From NCBI GenBank assembly GCA_963995505.1, contig OZ023182.1:11152707-11216706 (forward strand): a DNA stretch of 64,000 bases, given 5' to 3'. Below, in pieces: positions 1-10,433 of the stretch. Positions within the stretch are counted from its first letter, which is position 1, and every line of letters starts with the position of its first letter. Made by a program: the position numbers and the translations under genes. The notes under the pieces were generated by a model. It made no database searches. It saw only the letters and a program-made list of their open reading frames with translations, and had not been told where the DNA came from. Source of the DNA: Hypericum androsaemum (taxonomy: Eukaryota > Streptophyta > Magnoliopsida > Malpighiales > Hypericaceae).

Positions 1-532
1 AGCAGCAAGCGGATTTACAGGTACACAGGATCCAAATGTAGGGTCCAGACCCTACCCTAAATCCTCATGGAAGTATCCAGACCCTCAGGGTAGAGTTCAA
101 CATCCATGCCTTATTCATGGCTTACAAAATAACTTTAACATTGAACAATTAAAAAAATACGCTCACTTTCACCTCTAACGGAATAAAATACTATGTTTAA
201 TTTTATGTTGGAGAAACGAGTAATCTTACCTATTTTCATACAAGATCCATATAAAAGTTTTAGGGTATAGGAAATTATAATATTTACATGTTAATTCACA
301 GTAGGACCTATCAGGGTAGAGTCTCATTTATGAGACTATGAATCCAGACATACCCTAGACCCAACACCCAACAAGTTGATTATGAAGAACTAGCAATCTA
401 CCCCGATTTCTACTCATAAAATGAGGAACATATAACCAAAAAACCAAGTTCCAAGAGAAAGAAACAAATATATGGAGCTGCTGAGATTTTATGGGGACAA
501 CTGCGATAGCAACACACAAACAACTTCAAAAC
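1..532 (-). other. Intron (partial) of the OZ/VAR3-like gene
   Basis: This stretch follows the splice donor (GT on the minus strand at 531-532) of the exon at 533-1164. I find no continuation of the protein here on the minus strand, so it is read as intron 1, running off the window edge. It holds short inverted motifs, such as agaccctaccct near 47-58 against agggtagagtct near 315-326, and a small hairpin with 8-bp arms (agtctcat/atgagact) near 323-340. I assign these no function. Confidence 0.5.
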
Positions 533-1164
533 CTGAGGATGTCGAAGCGGTCCTTGCCGAAATTGAGGCAAGCATTCTGCACAGCCTTGATATCCTTAAC
601 AAAGTCAACCTCCACAGCACCAATATCATCATCAATCCCAACCCCACCAACATCCAGCCCGAAATCCCGGACCATCTTATCCTCATCTTTCCTCCTATGA
701 TCAAAGTAATTCTGCTTCACCAGTCTCTCCATCAACTCTATCCACTCTGGCCACGGGTGCACCACCTCCACCACCTCTTTACCCTTCTCCTTCGCCATCC
801 CCTCCGTGTTCAACTCGGCCAGGCTAGCTCCGGAATCACTCAAACCAGGCTCAACTCTCCGGTCCCCATCATCGTTGGAGACTTCCGGGATGGGTTTGGG
901 GGCGTCCTTGGACTGGCGCCAGGCGCGAATCCGCTGCAAAGTCTGGTCCTTTTCGGTGCGCTCACGCTCTATGGCGTCAATCTGATCGAACACGAAGCTC
1001 AGCCGGGCAGATAGTGAGGAGGGTTTTGGCGGTTCCGGCGAGGAAGTGGAGAAGGGCATACCGTACGGGAGGTGGTGGTGGAGAGGACATAAACGGGCTC
1101 TCTTGTTATGGGAGGTGAGAGTCAGGCGCCTCAAGAGGAGGAGAGAGATCGGTGACTTTGACAT
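533..1164 (-). CDS. First exon of a VAR3/OZ-like organelle zinc-finger protein (partial)
   Basis: The exon encodes 210 residues and two bases of the next codon. It starts at the ATG at 1164 and ends at AG|GT (donor 531-532). The N-terminus is rich in Arg, Ser and Leu with few acids, like a mitochondrial or plastid transit peptide. The C-terminal half has PWPEWIELMERL, then NYFD, and ends with ACLNFGKDRFDILR, which resembles the domain preceding the Ran-binding zinc fingers in plant VAR3/OZ1/OZ2 proteins. Known family members act in organelles (RNA editing, chloroplast development). The zinc fingers themselves must lie in later exons beyond base 1, so the call rests on this domain alone. The open frame on the opposite strand (472-1014) is a shadow. 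Whether it goes to mitochondria or plastids cannot be settled here. Confidence 0.65.
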
Positions 1165-1370
1165 TGATTCGATACAAAGGAAGAGAAGGGACCAATACAG
1201 TGAAGCAAGGCTTTCATTTGGTGAAGAAGAAGAAAGGTACCATTGGGGTTTTTGAAAGCACTCACCTTAAACCCTAGAAATTGGGTTTTTGCCTACTTGC
1301 CTCGGAGGGGAGAGAAGCTGGGGAAAGATAACGGAAAATTATCCTCAAACCCCCCGTATATACCGCAATT
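1165..1370 (-). promoter_or_regulatory. Promoter and 5' leader of the OZ/VAR3-like gene
   Basis: Reading the minus strand, a TATATA box lies at 1357-1362, about 195 bp upstream of the ATG at 1164. A telo-box (AAACCCTAG on the plus strand) lies at 1269-1277. Telo-boxes are common in promoters and leaders of plant genes for organelle and translation proteins, which fits the exon. The transcription start is inferred, not seen. Confidence 0.4.
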
Positions 1371-2040
1371 ACTCATGGCTTCCTGTCATTTGAAAAAATA
1401 TTTTGACGTCCCTACTCTTTGTTTAAATATTTGTCTCGAGTCTCTCGTTGATGTCAGCAATAATTTTATGACCTATATATACCCTTGTAAGAAAATTTTA
1501 AAAAAAATCCATCGGATATCGGCGTGGAAGACCACCAAGATGACTGGAAGTGCTAATCAAGAACAACGACTTCTGAACATCGGTCAAGGGTTGAGCTTCA
1601 ACAGTGAGGGATCAGATTCAACCCATCTAGAGATCTAGAACGACGCTCAGGCAAGCAGCGACGGCGGCGAAACGTAGAGGAACCTCTGGCATAAAGGTCG
1701 GTGAGGGCCTCGGCAGTGGCCTCCTTGCCCTAATTCCATCCTTCCGCCGCCATCTCTCCGTCCGCTGCAAGTCCTCCCCCGTCGACCGTGACGATGACTT
1801 CCTCCTCGCATCTCTCCTTGTCCCCAGTTCCCATCTTTCGCCTTCGCCCCCTGTCGACAGCTACAAGTCGTACCCATTCCGACCACTGGGTAAGGAGCAC
1901 AGGCAGCGTCCTAGTCCCGGTCCCGCCCTGTAGAGGATCGAAATTGGCTTCCTTCGACAGTTCAAGCTCTCCACCATCTTTCTAAAAGTTTCCTGCGACG
2001 TGGACTTCAAATGGCAGAGATCCTACCAGTAATTACGCTA
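1371..2040. other. Unassigned intergenic stretch with a GC-rich block
   Basis: No recognisable gene. From about 1640 to 1990 the DNA is clearly GC-richer than its surroundings, with short open frames on both strands (for example plus 1788-1985, minus 1647-1886) rich in Ser, Pro, Arg and Gly and without a known motif. Because a MULE-like end follows at about 2060, this could be a captured or decayed gene fragment, but nothing in the sequence proves it. Confidence 0.3.
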
Positions 2041-2059
2041 TAGACCAGGGATCTGAGGT

Positions 2060-2310
2060 AATTTGTCCAAAGATAATTATGGTCACTAAATATGTGCTTT
2101 TCTACAATAGTCATCAACTTTGTGGTTTGAAACGCATCAAATGAGTCAAACTTTTTCTAATTAAAATTACTGAGAGGCTCGGATAACTTCCTGAGCCTAA
2201 CTGGACGAAATGACATTGTTCTGGTAACGTCGTGTCAAGCCACATCAACTTTTCCAACATACTTGTACAAATGACATGGCAAGGTGTAAAAGTTCTAAAA
2301 CAATCCCAGA
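2060..2310 (+). mobile_element. MULE-like terminal region (fragment)
   Basis: The order of short motifs here (tggtttg..., gagtcaaac, ctaatt, a CG-containing gacat block, gtcaagccacatc, acttgtacaaatgacat) parallels 63600-63800, which itself begins like the terminal repeats of the complete element at 47320-48563. I therefore read it as one arm of a related non-autonomous Mutator-like element in plus orientation. The partner arm is not visible and the gypsy remnant starts at about 2640. The AT-rich and Ser/Thr-rich stretch 2310-2640 would be its interior. Confidence 0.4.
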
Positions 2311-2639
2311 TTTATTTTAATTGTTCAAAAAAAATCTCAATTTTTTATACAATCATAACCCCCTATTCCGACTCCTCTTTCAAAAATCCCAATAGAAGAA
2401 CACCTTCCGCATCAACCATCTTCATCATCATCAACACCCTTCATCAAGAACACCTTAACTTGAAGACCTCTGCTAACATCAGGAACACCTTAAAAATCCT
2501 GACACGTCTTCTCCTTTGGAAGAGGACCGCACTCAAGCTCCATTAAAGTTGCAAACAACATTGTATCACCACGAATACCTCCTTCCATATGTGAAGAAGG
2601 GAATCAAACCACCGATGTCAACAACTTGAGCAGAATTCC

Positions 2640-2960
2640 TATAGAGATAGCCATCACTGCTAGGTACCGGGTCGATCAAAGCACATGGCACTCAAGTAAT
2701 GCTCAAGACACTTATTTACCCTTTTTGATTGATCATCAGATTGCGGGTGATAGGCTGAGCTTGGTTGAAGATGGGTTCTGAGAGATTTGAAGAGCTCCCG
2801 CCACACATTGGACGTGAAAATCTTGTCACGGTCTGATACTATAGTCTCTGGTATGCCGTGTAGCTTAAAAACATTATCGAGTAAGATGTGAGCCACCTGT
2901 ATGGTAGTATACAGATGGACGAGTGCGAGGAAGTGTATGGACTATTCTGTTTTTTATCTG
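2640..2960 (-). pseudogene. Ty3/gypsy integrase core fragment
   Basis: A minus-strand frame (2896-2660) carries features of the gypsy integrase core: a block on DNVFKLHGIPETIVSDRD giving the second catalytic Asp, then AYHPQSDDQ before the expected catalytic Glu position, where K/R/V residues now stand (SKRVN). It ends at a stop after the ERP-like motif. The frame can be followed to about 2945, where an LTR (2998-3252) separates it from the upstream integrase part. It belongs with the fragments at 3270-3660, 3687-3903 and 6583-7081 as one decayed minus-strand pol. Confidence 0.8.
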
Positions 2961-2980
2961 GTGCGACGAAGATGCTGAGT

Positions 2981-3266
2981 CTTTAAGGAGGGGTGAATGT
3001 GATACCCCGTAAATGATATGTTCTCTCTGAAAGTCTTAAGTGATTTGATTGGTACTATCCATACCAACAAGGTCCACCTTCTTTTCTGGCACCCAACTTG
3101 AGAGAACTTCAAGGTTAAACATGTTTGGCATGGAGTAGGATCAGGATGGGTAACCTCCTGGAAAGTTTTCTAGGATGCATGTAGTGAGGACAAATACGTT
3201 GGAAAAGATGTTTTGGTTTGTGGAGACAGTCGATCGGATCACGGACATTACATTTGGTATCAGAGC
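2981..3266 (+). repeat. Short gypsy LTR flanked by PPT and primer-binding site
   Basis: In plus orientation a purine tract (AAGGAGGGG, 2985-2993) precedes an LTR that begins TGTGATACCCC at 2998 and ends ACATTACA at 3252. It is followed by TGGTATCAGAGC at 3255-3266, matching the initiator-Met tRNA primer-binding site of plant LTR elements. The coding-like sequence before the PPT (2961-2984) resembles the 3' end of gypsy pol. At about 255 bp the LTR is short and may have an internal deletion. It sits inside the minus-strand integrase, so it belongs to a different, inserted element. Confidence 0.55.
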
Positions 3267-3269
3267 AAT

Positions 3270-3660
3270 ACCTCGGCTAGTCTGATATGGTACTTGGAAA
3301 AATGGTCCACGACCACCAAAATAACGTCTTTCCCACCCGATTTTGGTAAGCCTTCTATGAAGTCCATCGCCACGTCTCTCCATACGCCTTTCGAAACGGG
3401 TCTGTAGTGACATGCTAAGATTTACATCGTTGGTATGTGTCACAGTGAGCGACATGGACATCGACTTGCATCTTGAGGGCCGGCCAAAAGAAGAACTTCT
3501 TGACTTTCTTATAGTCACGAGGCACCCAGAATATCCTCATATTGCCGCATCGTGCATCTGGTGGAGAATATTTTTACAGAGGTTAGTGGCAGCTCTTATG
3601 TGGATGTGCTATTTATACCGTATTATCCCTTGGTGTAAGGTATAACGTGGTTGGCCATGG
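3270..3660 (-). pseudogene. Ty3/gypsy integrase N-terminal part (frameshifted)
   Basis: On the minus strand, pieces of a gypsy integrase can be read in several frames. There is a zinc-binding-region remnant (YFFWP-like FFFWPAL, then HVAHCDTYQRCK) near 3560-3430, then MDFIEGLPK-like and VVVDHFSKY-like motifs near 3380-3290, the latter normally holding the first catalytic Asp. Several frameshifts and stops separate them. It is the upstream continuation of the core at 2640-2960. Confidence 0.65.
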
Positions 3661-3686
3661 GGTGTAATTACTAATTCATTCAGCAG

Positions 3687-3903
3687 TTAACCCTTGATCA
3701 GAAAAGACGCGCCTTCCAGGTAATGTCTCCAATGTGTAACGGCTGAGAGGACCGCGAGCAATTCCTTCTCATACACTGCTAACTCGGTATTCTGTGGACC
3801 CAAAGCCTCGCTAATGTAAGCTATTGGCCTCTCACCTTGAGTTAAAATTGTACCAATCCCTCGATCAAAAGCATCTGTTTCCAACACAAACTTAGAAGAA
3901 AAG
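3687..3903 (-). pseudogene. Ty3/gypsy RNase H fragment
   Basis: The minus-strand frame has the RNase H start seen in gypsy pol: ETDAFDRGIGTIL (usually ETDAS..GIGAVL), then ERPIAYISEAL, YEKELLAVLSAVTHWRHYL and the loop toward FLI. The first acidic residue is kept. The upstream codons run into the junction at 3903 and resume at 6583, so the 2.7-kb LTR at 3904-6582 interrupts one continuous frame. The stop at 3687 ends it early. Confidence 0.8.
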
Positions 3904-6582
3904 TGTCACGACCCAAATCAGTGGTCTGTGACCGGCGCTAGACTTTGACTACTTTAATCACACACAAAGATCTAGCCAGCCTCAAACTTATTCAAATTCT
4001 TACAAATCTTAAACCATTAAACTTATAACTAAAACTTATATTATCTTACATTTTAAATACCAAAATTTTAAAACCAATTGTCAAGCTTTATTCGATTAAA
4101 TAAAATTAATATACTCTTAATAATTAAACATTCCCAAGATCAAAAGTAAATCTTGTGACTACGGAGCTTCTAGATGAAAGAGCAAAATACAAACAAGAGA
4201 CCTCGATGCAAGTCCTGGGGAACAAATCGAACTTGGTACGATCATAATAGATCTCTGAACTAATACAACTCGTGTACGAGTTCCTGCAAAACTTGTGAGA
4301 AGGGGGGATGAGTGTTTTGGAATACTCAGTAAATAAATAAGATATGCATCGTAATTTATTTAGCTACTCAATGCACAAACATACCTAACACATGCATATG
4401 ACTAACATGGCAATTGAATCATGCAGATATTTACATTATCATAACGTCATACTTACTAGATGACCAAATATTAACATATAATCACAAAGGCACATAAACA
4501 TGAGCAAACTACGCAACGTCTCATTCGGTTATGCAATTTAAAACATGAACACATAATTCCAAAATTAAATCACAGAACTGGACGAACGTTCGGCAAGTTC
4601 TAGATAGTGTCACTCCAACCCCGATACGAGGATACCATATCTCAAAGGTGCCATCATAATCTAACCCCGCCGGCCAAACAAATCATACCAGAATTTATTG
4701 TATCCTCAGTATATGTGCACATATGCCAACATCCCCGGTTAATCACGGGTAAACCTCTACCTACTAGACGTCCATATCACATAGCGGAGCTATCCATATA
4801 ACAGACTTTCATATCATAACAAATTCATAGGCTCCCAAAACATATCAAACATATCCAGTGCCCCTCTGGGCCAGATTAAACAAAATTTCACAAATCATAA
4901 CGTCATACCATATGCTCATATGACAAATTCACAAATGCACCCACATTATCATATTTAAATCATGATAAATAAATAGAGTGTGCTAAAGAAAGCACGAGTC
5001 ACATATTATTTATTTACCAATTTTATATGGCCACCATCTGAATAAAATTTGATTCCAATACACAAATCTCTTCTCTTCAAATTCTATTCTGCCGAGTTCT
5101 TTATTTGTAGAGTCTCGTCCAAATCTTCTCAATTATATATCAAATCCTGTTAAATACAAAATTGATTCCGTCTAGTCCAAATCAATAAGTTTGACCAATA
5201 CAAATTCTTTCCACAACATAAATTATCTTCACACTATTTTTCATTCCAACATGTACTCTTCTCCTTAATTACGAATCAGTCCATGATTGTTCTCGATATA
5301 TAAATTATTTACCCTTTAAGTTCTCGGTCCACTTCTCTCAAGATTCCTCTTCTTTGGCATCCAACCCTCTTTTTTATCTTTATTCTCCAAGATAAGTTGA
5401 TAGTCCATTAAATTATTTTAGGTAAATTGTACATATTCATTGTGGTTAGTTATTCACATATAAACCCTCGTGAATTTCTCCTGCCCACATTTTACCATAC
5501 AAAACTATATAATCAAACTTAATTTAATGGACGTAGGCTTACCAAGGTTTTGTTTCTGTTCAATTTCAACGTCTTCTCTTCGGTTCTTTCCTTTTTCTCA
5601 TCTTGGATTTTCCAAATGGCCTCGTGAAGACTATTTTTATAGCTACTTGTATTTCCTCTTTGCCTTTAATTTCTACCACAGTTTTACTTGTGTTTTTCTT
5701 TTATAATCGTTCGGTGGAAACTATCCATGCTTAACTCTTGCCACCTTTTAATTTATAAGTATAAGTTTTGGTAGAAATTTTCAAGCTGCCACATTTTCCA
5801 CTTTTTCTTTCTTCTTGCCACGTTTTCTTTTTAACCTTTTTACTCTTCTTTCTTTTACCTTATGATTATCTTGATCTTTTCTTTTATAATTTCCAATAGT
5901 GTCGCTAGAACTTTCAAGCGCCTCTAAGTGAAGTTAACAATCTCATTTTAATGAGTTGACCCATATCTTCTTTTAATTTCAAATTTATCCTATTTTATTT
6001 GGTTATTTTTATCTATCAGAAATGTTAAAATCTTACTGAATTCATTTTAGATTTTATTTTTATCCTCATCTGTTGGTTGAGGGGTAAAGTGACCAACTTA
6101 TTTTTCTAGTTTAAATTTCTTTATTTTTCTTTTAGCATTATCCATTGGTTACAATTTCATTTGTACTTACGTGAAGTACAACCTAACCTCAATCTCTCTT
6201 ATTTTCTTTCAAGGGCATTGTGTTTTAGTGGCATTTCAATGAGTTGCCATATTTCTAATTTGTTCTCTTTTTATATTTTTTTTCAGCTTATCCTCTTTTA
6301 TTTCATTATTTCTTGTCTACTAAAAGAATTTACCTTTCTACTATTAAAATGCTTACTCGTGTAAAAATTTAACAATCGATCAAGCATTTTATGTACATCG
6401 GGTTAACGAATTCACCATAGTAATTAATTGGTCCAGTTATATCAAATCTTATTTTTAGAATATGTCGATGACTAATTTGTATTAATATTTTTTAAAAGTA
6501 GTCATATATTCTTATCGTACTAAATGACCTAATATACTTGATTAAATCTAATTAACTTTCAATAATATGGTTGGGTATTACA
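3904..6582 (+). mobile_element. Solo gypsy LTR (2679 bp) with 5-bp target duplication
   Basis: The segment starts TGTCACGACCC and ends GGGTATTACA, the TG...CA ends expected of a Ty3/gypsy LTR. It is flanked on both sides by AAAAG (3899-3903 and 6583-6587). It contains no coding domain, and its small open frames (for example 5470-5706) are T-rich and featureless. It splits the pol frame of the older gypsy exactly between the reverse transcriptase connection and RNase H. Its 3' part resembles 31340-32404, a second member of the family. Orientation is taken from the TGTCACGACCC end. Confidence 0.8.
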
Positions 6583-7081
6583 AAAAGTCAGGATAAGCAA
6601 GTGTTGGTGTTGTGGACAAGAGCTGCTTTAATTTAGGGAAACCCATATCTGCCTCCGAGGACTAGCAGAAACTGTCCATTTTAAGGAATTTTGTCAATGG
6701 TTGAGCCACTTCTCTATAACCCTGGATGAACTTCCGGTAGTATCCGACGAGGCCAAAGAAGCCTCTCAATTCTCGTACGATTTTTGGAGTTAGCCAATTG
6801 ATCATCGAGTTCACTTTCTTTGGATCGGTGCTGACACCATCTCTGGATATCAAGTAACCAAGGTAATCTACCTTAGCGACATCGAACTCACATTTTGAAT
6901 ATTTGAGATAGAATTTCTCTTCACGTAACAAAGTTAGAACTAAGGTAAGGTGCTCAATATGTAACTATATCTCCTTGCTATAGATGAGTATGTCATCGAA
7001 GAAAACCAGTACAAATTGGCGCAAGAAAGGAGATAGGACCTGGTTCATGAGTGATTAGAACGTCGTCGGGGCATTGGTAAG
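6583..7081 (-). pseudogene. Ty3/gypsy reverse transcriptase C-terminal fragment
   Basis: The minus strand carries the reverse transcriptase palm and thumb. An LTNAPTTF-like motif near 7075-7050 and FFDDILIYS (the active-site YxDD equivalent) near 7010-6985 are followed by KCEF, VDYLGYLIS and a PKIVRELRGFFGLVGYYRKFI block in the frame 6931-6662. A stop after the active site (near 6960) and others break it. It is cut at about 7081 by the LTR of copia copy A. The region N-terminal to LTNAP is not found beyond copia A. Confidence 0.8.
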
Positions 7082-7538
7082 TGAAAGTTTTCATACATAA
7101 ACTTAATTAATGCGAAACTATAATATTTAATGAATACATCATTAAATCAAAATAGCCATATTAAAGTATTTACCTCTTGTAGCGCAGTCCGTTCTTCGAG
7201 AGGTATGTCACAGGATCGAGGGAGGATTGTCATTGGTCGTCCTCGCTCACGTACACGAAGCGGGGATCGAGTTTCACCGCCTAAAAGCCTTTGAGAGTCT
7301 CTTAGAGAAAAAACTACGTATCTTTTTCTCTGGTGTATGTCTGTGTGTGTCTCTCTCTCTTAGTAAAAATCCCTATTCCGTATAAATAGAGAATTCTGGG
7401 AGGAGAAAGGGGTGGGAGAGTTATCACGTACAACAAACTCTCCTCATCCAAATCCCTTTCAAATTTAAATTAAAACTAAAAGATATCCAATATCTTTTAT
7501 TTAATTTAATAGGATAATCATGGGTGGATAATCCTTCA
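7082..7538 (-). repeat. 3' LTR of copia copy A
   Basis: Minus strand: begins TGAAGGAT at 7538, directly after the purine tract GTGAGTGGGAGA, and ends CTTTCA at 7082 (457 bp). Inside are a TATA-type motif (cgtataaatag on the plus strand near 7378-7390) and a short CT/GT microsatellite near 7335-7362. The order matches LTRs B and C, including the CAAG(A/T)GTAA segment in the last 110 bp. Confidence 0.75.
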
Positions 7539-8619
7539 TCTCCCACTCACACATGATTGACCATAATCAATCTATTCTCTCATTTTTGCGTTTGACAGAT
7601 AGGCCGTGCGACCAGCATACATCGAGTGCACTTAGCTAAACCCAAGAGCACATAGTGGCCACTTGGATGATAGCATCTCGATTAGCACCTCCATCGTATA
7701 TAGTATGCATTACCCTAGGTCTTATCTCACAATCATTGTTTCTCACATGTGATTTCTGAAACAATCTATTCGTGTTCACTATTGTATTGCTCTCAACACA
7801 ATAGGCATGCCAGTGAACCACGAAGCTTCTAGAATGTGATCGATAGAGAACCTTCTCCTTTAACGATATTTCTTCCATCATGATCCAGCCAGCTTTTCCA
7901 GTTAGCCTTGCTAGGTCGAATCATAACCATGACCCTTTAAAGACTTTCCAAGCTAGCGGCACTAAATCATACTTCCAAAATACATTAAGGATCCTAAGGG
8001 TAGAGTTCCGAAAACCATAGTTTTCGGAGTTAGTCTCACACTAGAGAAATTGCAATCACTTTTAATAAATTGATTTCCCATCCAAAAGGTCGTAAAGCAC
8101 ACATGACACGAACCATGTGTTATGATGTTCTTTCCTTCAAAAGGAGCGCATGTCTCTTACTAAAATACCATACTAGAGTATCAGCCTCGATGTTCACGAA
8201 CAATGGCTTTAGTCTACCCAAAGACTACTCCAGGCTATCAAGACAGGATTATGGTAAGTTCCACTTATTTCTTACCATTGGATTCCTTATAATCCTAATA
8301 AGTTCTGAGAACTTATTTAATGCAGCATCTATTGCATGCACCATCAATAATCTTGTACTTTAACAAGTCCCTTCTTGTAGTTAAGCAAGACGGTATTCAT
8401 ATTTTAGAATAGGCACTCGAATGATGTCCTAAATCTGCCTCATATCAATCAAGAATCAACCCATTGACTCCCACTGAGGTAAACACCCATGTGAGTGGGC
8501 TACTTTTCTGTCTGACATGCATTTAAGTAAATGTTACAAAAATAACATTCACACAATATGTATTGCTGAAACAACTTTACTTTTATTGAATAACAAATTT
8601 ATTACAATATGAGCATAAA
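7539..8619 (-). other. Conserved 3' non-coding segment of copia copy A with PPT
   Basis: Between the RNase H stop and the LTR are about 1.08 kb without a credible gene. The same segment occurs in copy B (36610-37698) and copy C (50170-51111), including the AAAGGAG..ATG..CTC and GACCTAGGGTAA blocks. The true PPT lies at 7539-7550. A second very similar purine motif (CTCAGTGGGAGTC on the minus strand) lies at about 8466-8478. Small frames such as 8070-8363 and 7636-7881 are not conserved as proteins. Confidence 0.6.
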
Positions 8620-8904
8620 CTAACATCTCTGCAAACCCTGGGACTTGGCATGTTTCACAAAAACATCTCTAGATAGGCCTTTAGTCATCGGATCTGCTAT
8701 CATATCCTGTGTAGGTATATGTGTTATGCTTACTTCCTTACACGCAACCATATCCCTAACAAAGTGATACTTGATATCAATACGCTTTGCTCTGCTATGA
8801 AATCTAGGATTCTTAGCATAAGCAATCGCTGCTTGATTGTCACAAAATAAGCTCACTGGTTCTCCTACGCTGGTTAGGGACAAATGGTTTAAGAACCTCT
8901 TCAA
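8620..8904 (-). pseudogene. Copia A RNase H, C-terminal part
   Basis: Ninety-four residues continuing the RNase H in another frame: SLFCDNQAAIAYAKNP with the catalytic-region DN, then HSRAKRIDIKYHFVRD, and a terminal DMIADPMTKGL motif typical of plant copia. It overlaps the preceding frame by four bases because a deletion of roughly 25 nt near 8955-8965 removed the segment between SSKKQ and EAEYVA and shifted the frame. Confidence 0.85.
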
Positions 8905-10400
8905 CCATACTGCTTCTTGTACAGCAGCTGCAGAAGCAACATATTCAGCTTCCTCTGTTTCTTGCTACTCCATGAAATAGCACCCCCGCCTAGCAAGAAG
9001 ACATATCCGGATGTGGATTTCTTTTCGTCCACATCTCCTGCCCAATCGGCATCAGTGTACCCTTTCAGCGTTAGGTCTTGACCTTGGTAACACAGTGAGT
9101 ATTCTGTAGTCGTATTCAAGTACTTCATAATTCCCTTGACTACTTTCCAATGTGTTCTTCCTGGATTAGATTGGTATCTGCTTACTATCCTAACAGCATA
9201 GCAGATATCTGGCCTTGTACACAATATTGCATACATGAGACAACCCACCGCATTAATATAAGGGACATTCATCATATCCTGTTTCTGTTGAGCTATTTTT
9301 GGACACATTTCTTTGTTCAGATTATGACCTTTGACAATTAGGACATATCTGAGATTACTGTCATTACTGTTGAACCGTTCTACTACTTTACGGATATATG
9401 TCTCTTGAGAAAGAGACAATAGCTTCTTCGAACGATTTCTCAAAATCTTAATTCCGAGCACGTAATCAGCTTCTCCCATATCTTTTATTTCAAAGTTGGA
9501 CGAAAACCAAGCTTTGAGCTCGTTAAGATATCCCAAGTCATTTCCAGCCAATAGTATGTCATCTACATATAATGTAATTATGATAAACTTTTTACCTGAG
9601 CGTTTAATATAGACACAATGGTCTTCGTCTATCATTTTAAAATTATACGATATGATAGTGTTATGAAAACGAATGTACCACTGTCTAGAAGACTGTTTTA
9701 GGCCATAAATTGATCTCATCAATTTGTAAACTTTACGTTCGCTGCCTTTTTGGATGTAATCCTCTGGTTGAACCATATAGATTTCTTCATCCAATTCTTC
9801 ATATAGAAAAGCAGTCTTAACATCCATTTGATGTAGCTTAAGGTCCATATTTGCCACCATAGCCAGAATAATCCTGATGGACATAGATCTTACAAAAGGT
9901 GAGAAAGTCTCATCATAGTCAATCCCTTTCCTCTGTGTGAATCCTTGGGCAACTAAGCGGGCTTTGTACCTTTCGATACTACCATCTGCTTTTTGCTTAA
10001 TTTTGAGAATCCATTTATTCCCAATTGTCCTACGCCCTTCAGGCAGGTCAACCAGTTCCCAAACATGATTTTTCTTCATAGAAGCCATCTCTTCCTCCAT
10101 TGCTTTAGCCCATTCATTCTTCTCGGGAGATGATAAAGCATTAGAGACATTCTCAGGTTCATTATCATCTTGTAGGATAGCTAAAAGAATCTCACTTATA
10201 TCATTATCTGTAAATGTCAAGAGAGCATCTTCCGCACCTTCGACCTCAAATCGTCTGCGTGGAATACTTATTCTTTTAGTTCTACGAATTTCCGTACTCC
10301 CACTGGAATTTAGAATTGTACTCCCACTAAGATGATGATCATATGGATCACGAACTTCCGGATCAGTTGGAGGTGGTAAATCATGATCTTCCTCCTCCAT
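8901..10400 (-). pseudogene. Copia A reverse transcriptase / RNase H
   Basis: A 499-residue frame. The reverse transcriptase begins near residue 110 (HVWELVDLPEGR) and continues with NKWILKIKQKADG, RYKARLVAQGF, HQMDVKTAFLY and IYGLKQSSRQW, with the YVDD active site at residues 278-281. RNase H follows (GYTDADWAGD, STSGYVFLLGG) before the frame is lost near residue 478. It is in the same frame as the integrase at 10434-11687 and separated from it only by an in-frame stop (TAA near 10434). Copy C has a sense codon there, so pol was one polyprotein. Confidence 0.9.
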
Positions 10401-10433
10401 TATTCTCCCACTCGGAGGGAGCGATCCAGATGA

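Noticed and set aside
472..1014. Plus-strand open frame of 180 codons
   Set aside because: It is the opposite strand of the OZ/VAR3-like exon, which has conserved residues, a proper donor site and a promoter. The plus-strand protein has no motif.
3255..3266. TGGTATCAGAGC considered as part of a tRNA gene
   Set aside because: It is only the 12-base complement of a tRNA 3' end, located after an LTR; no cloverleaf can be drawn.
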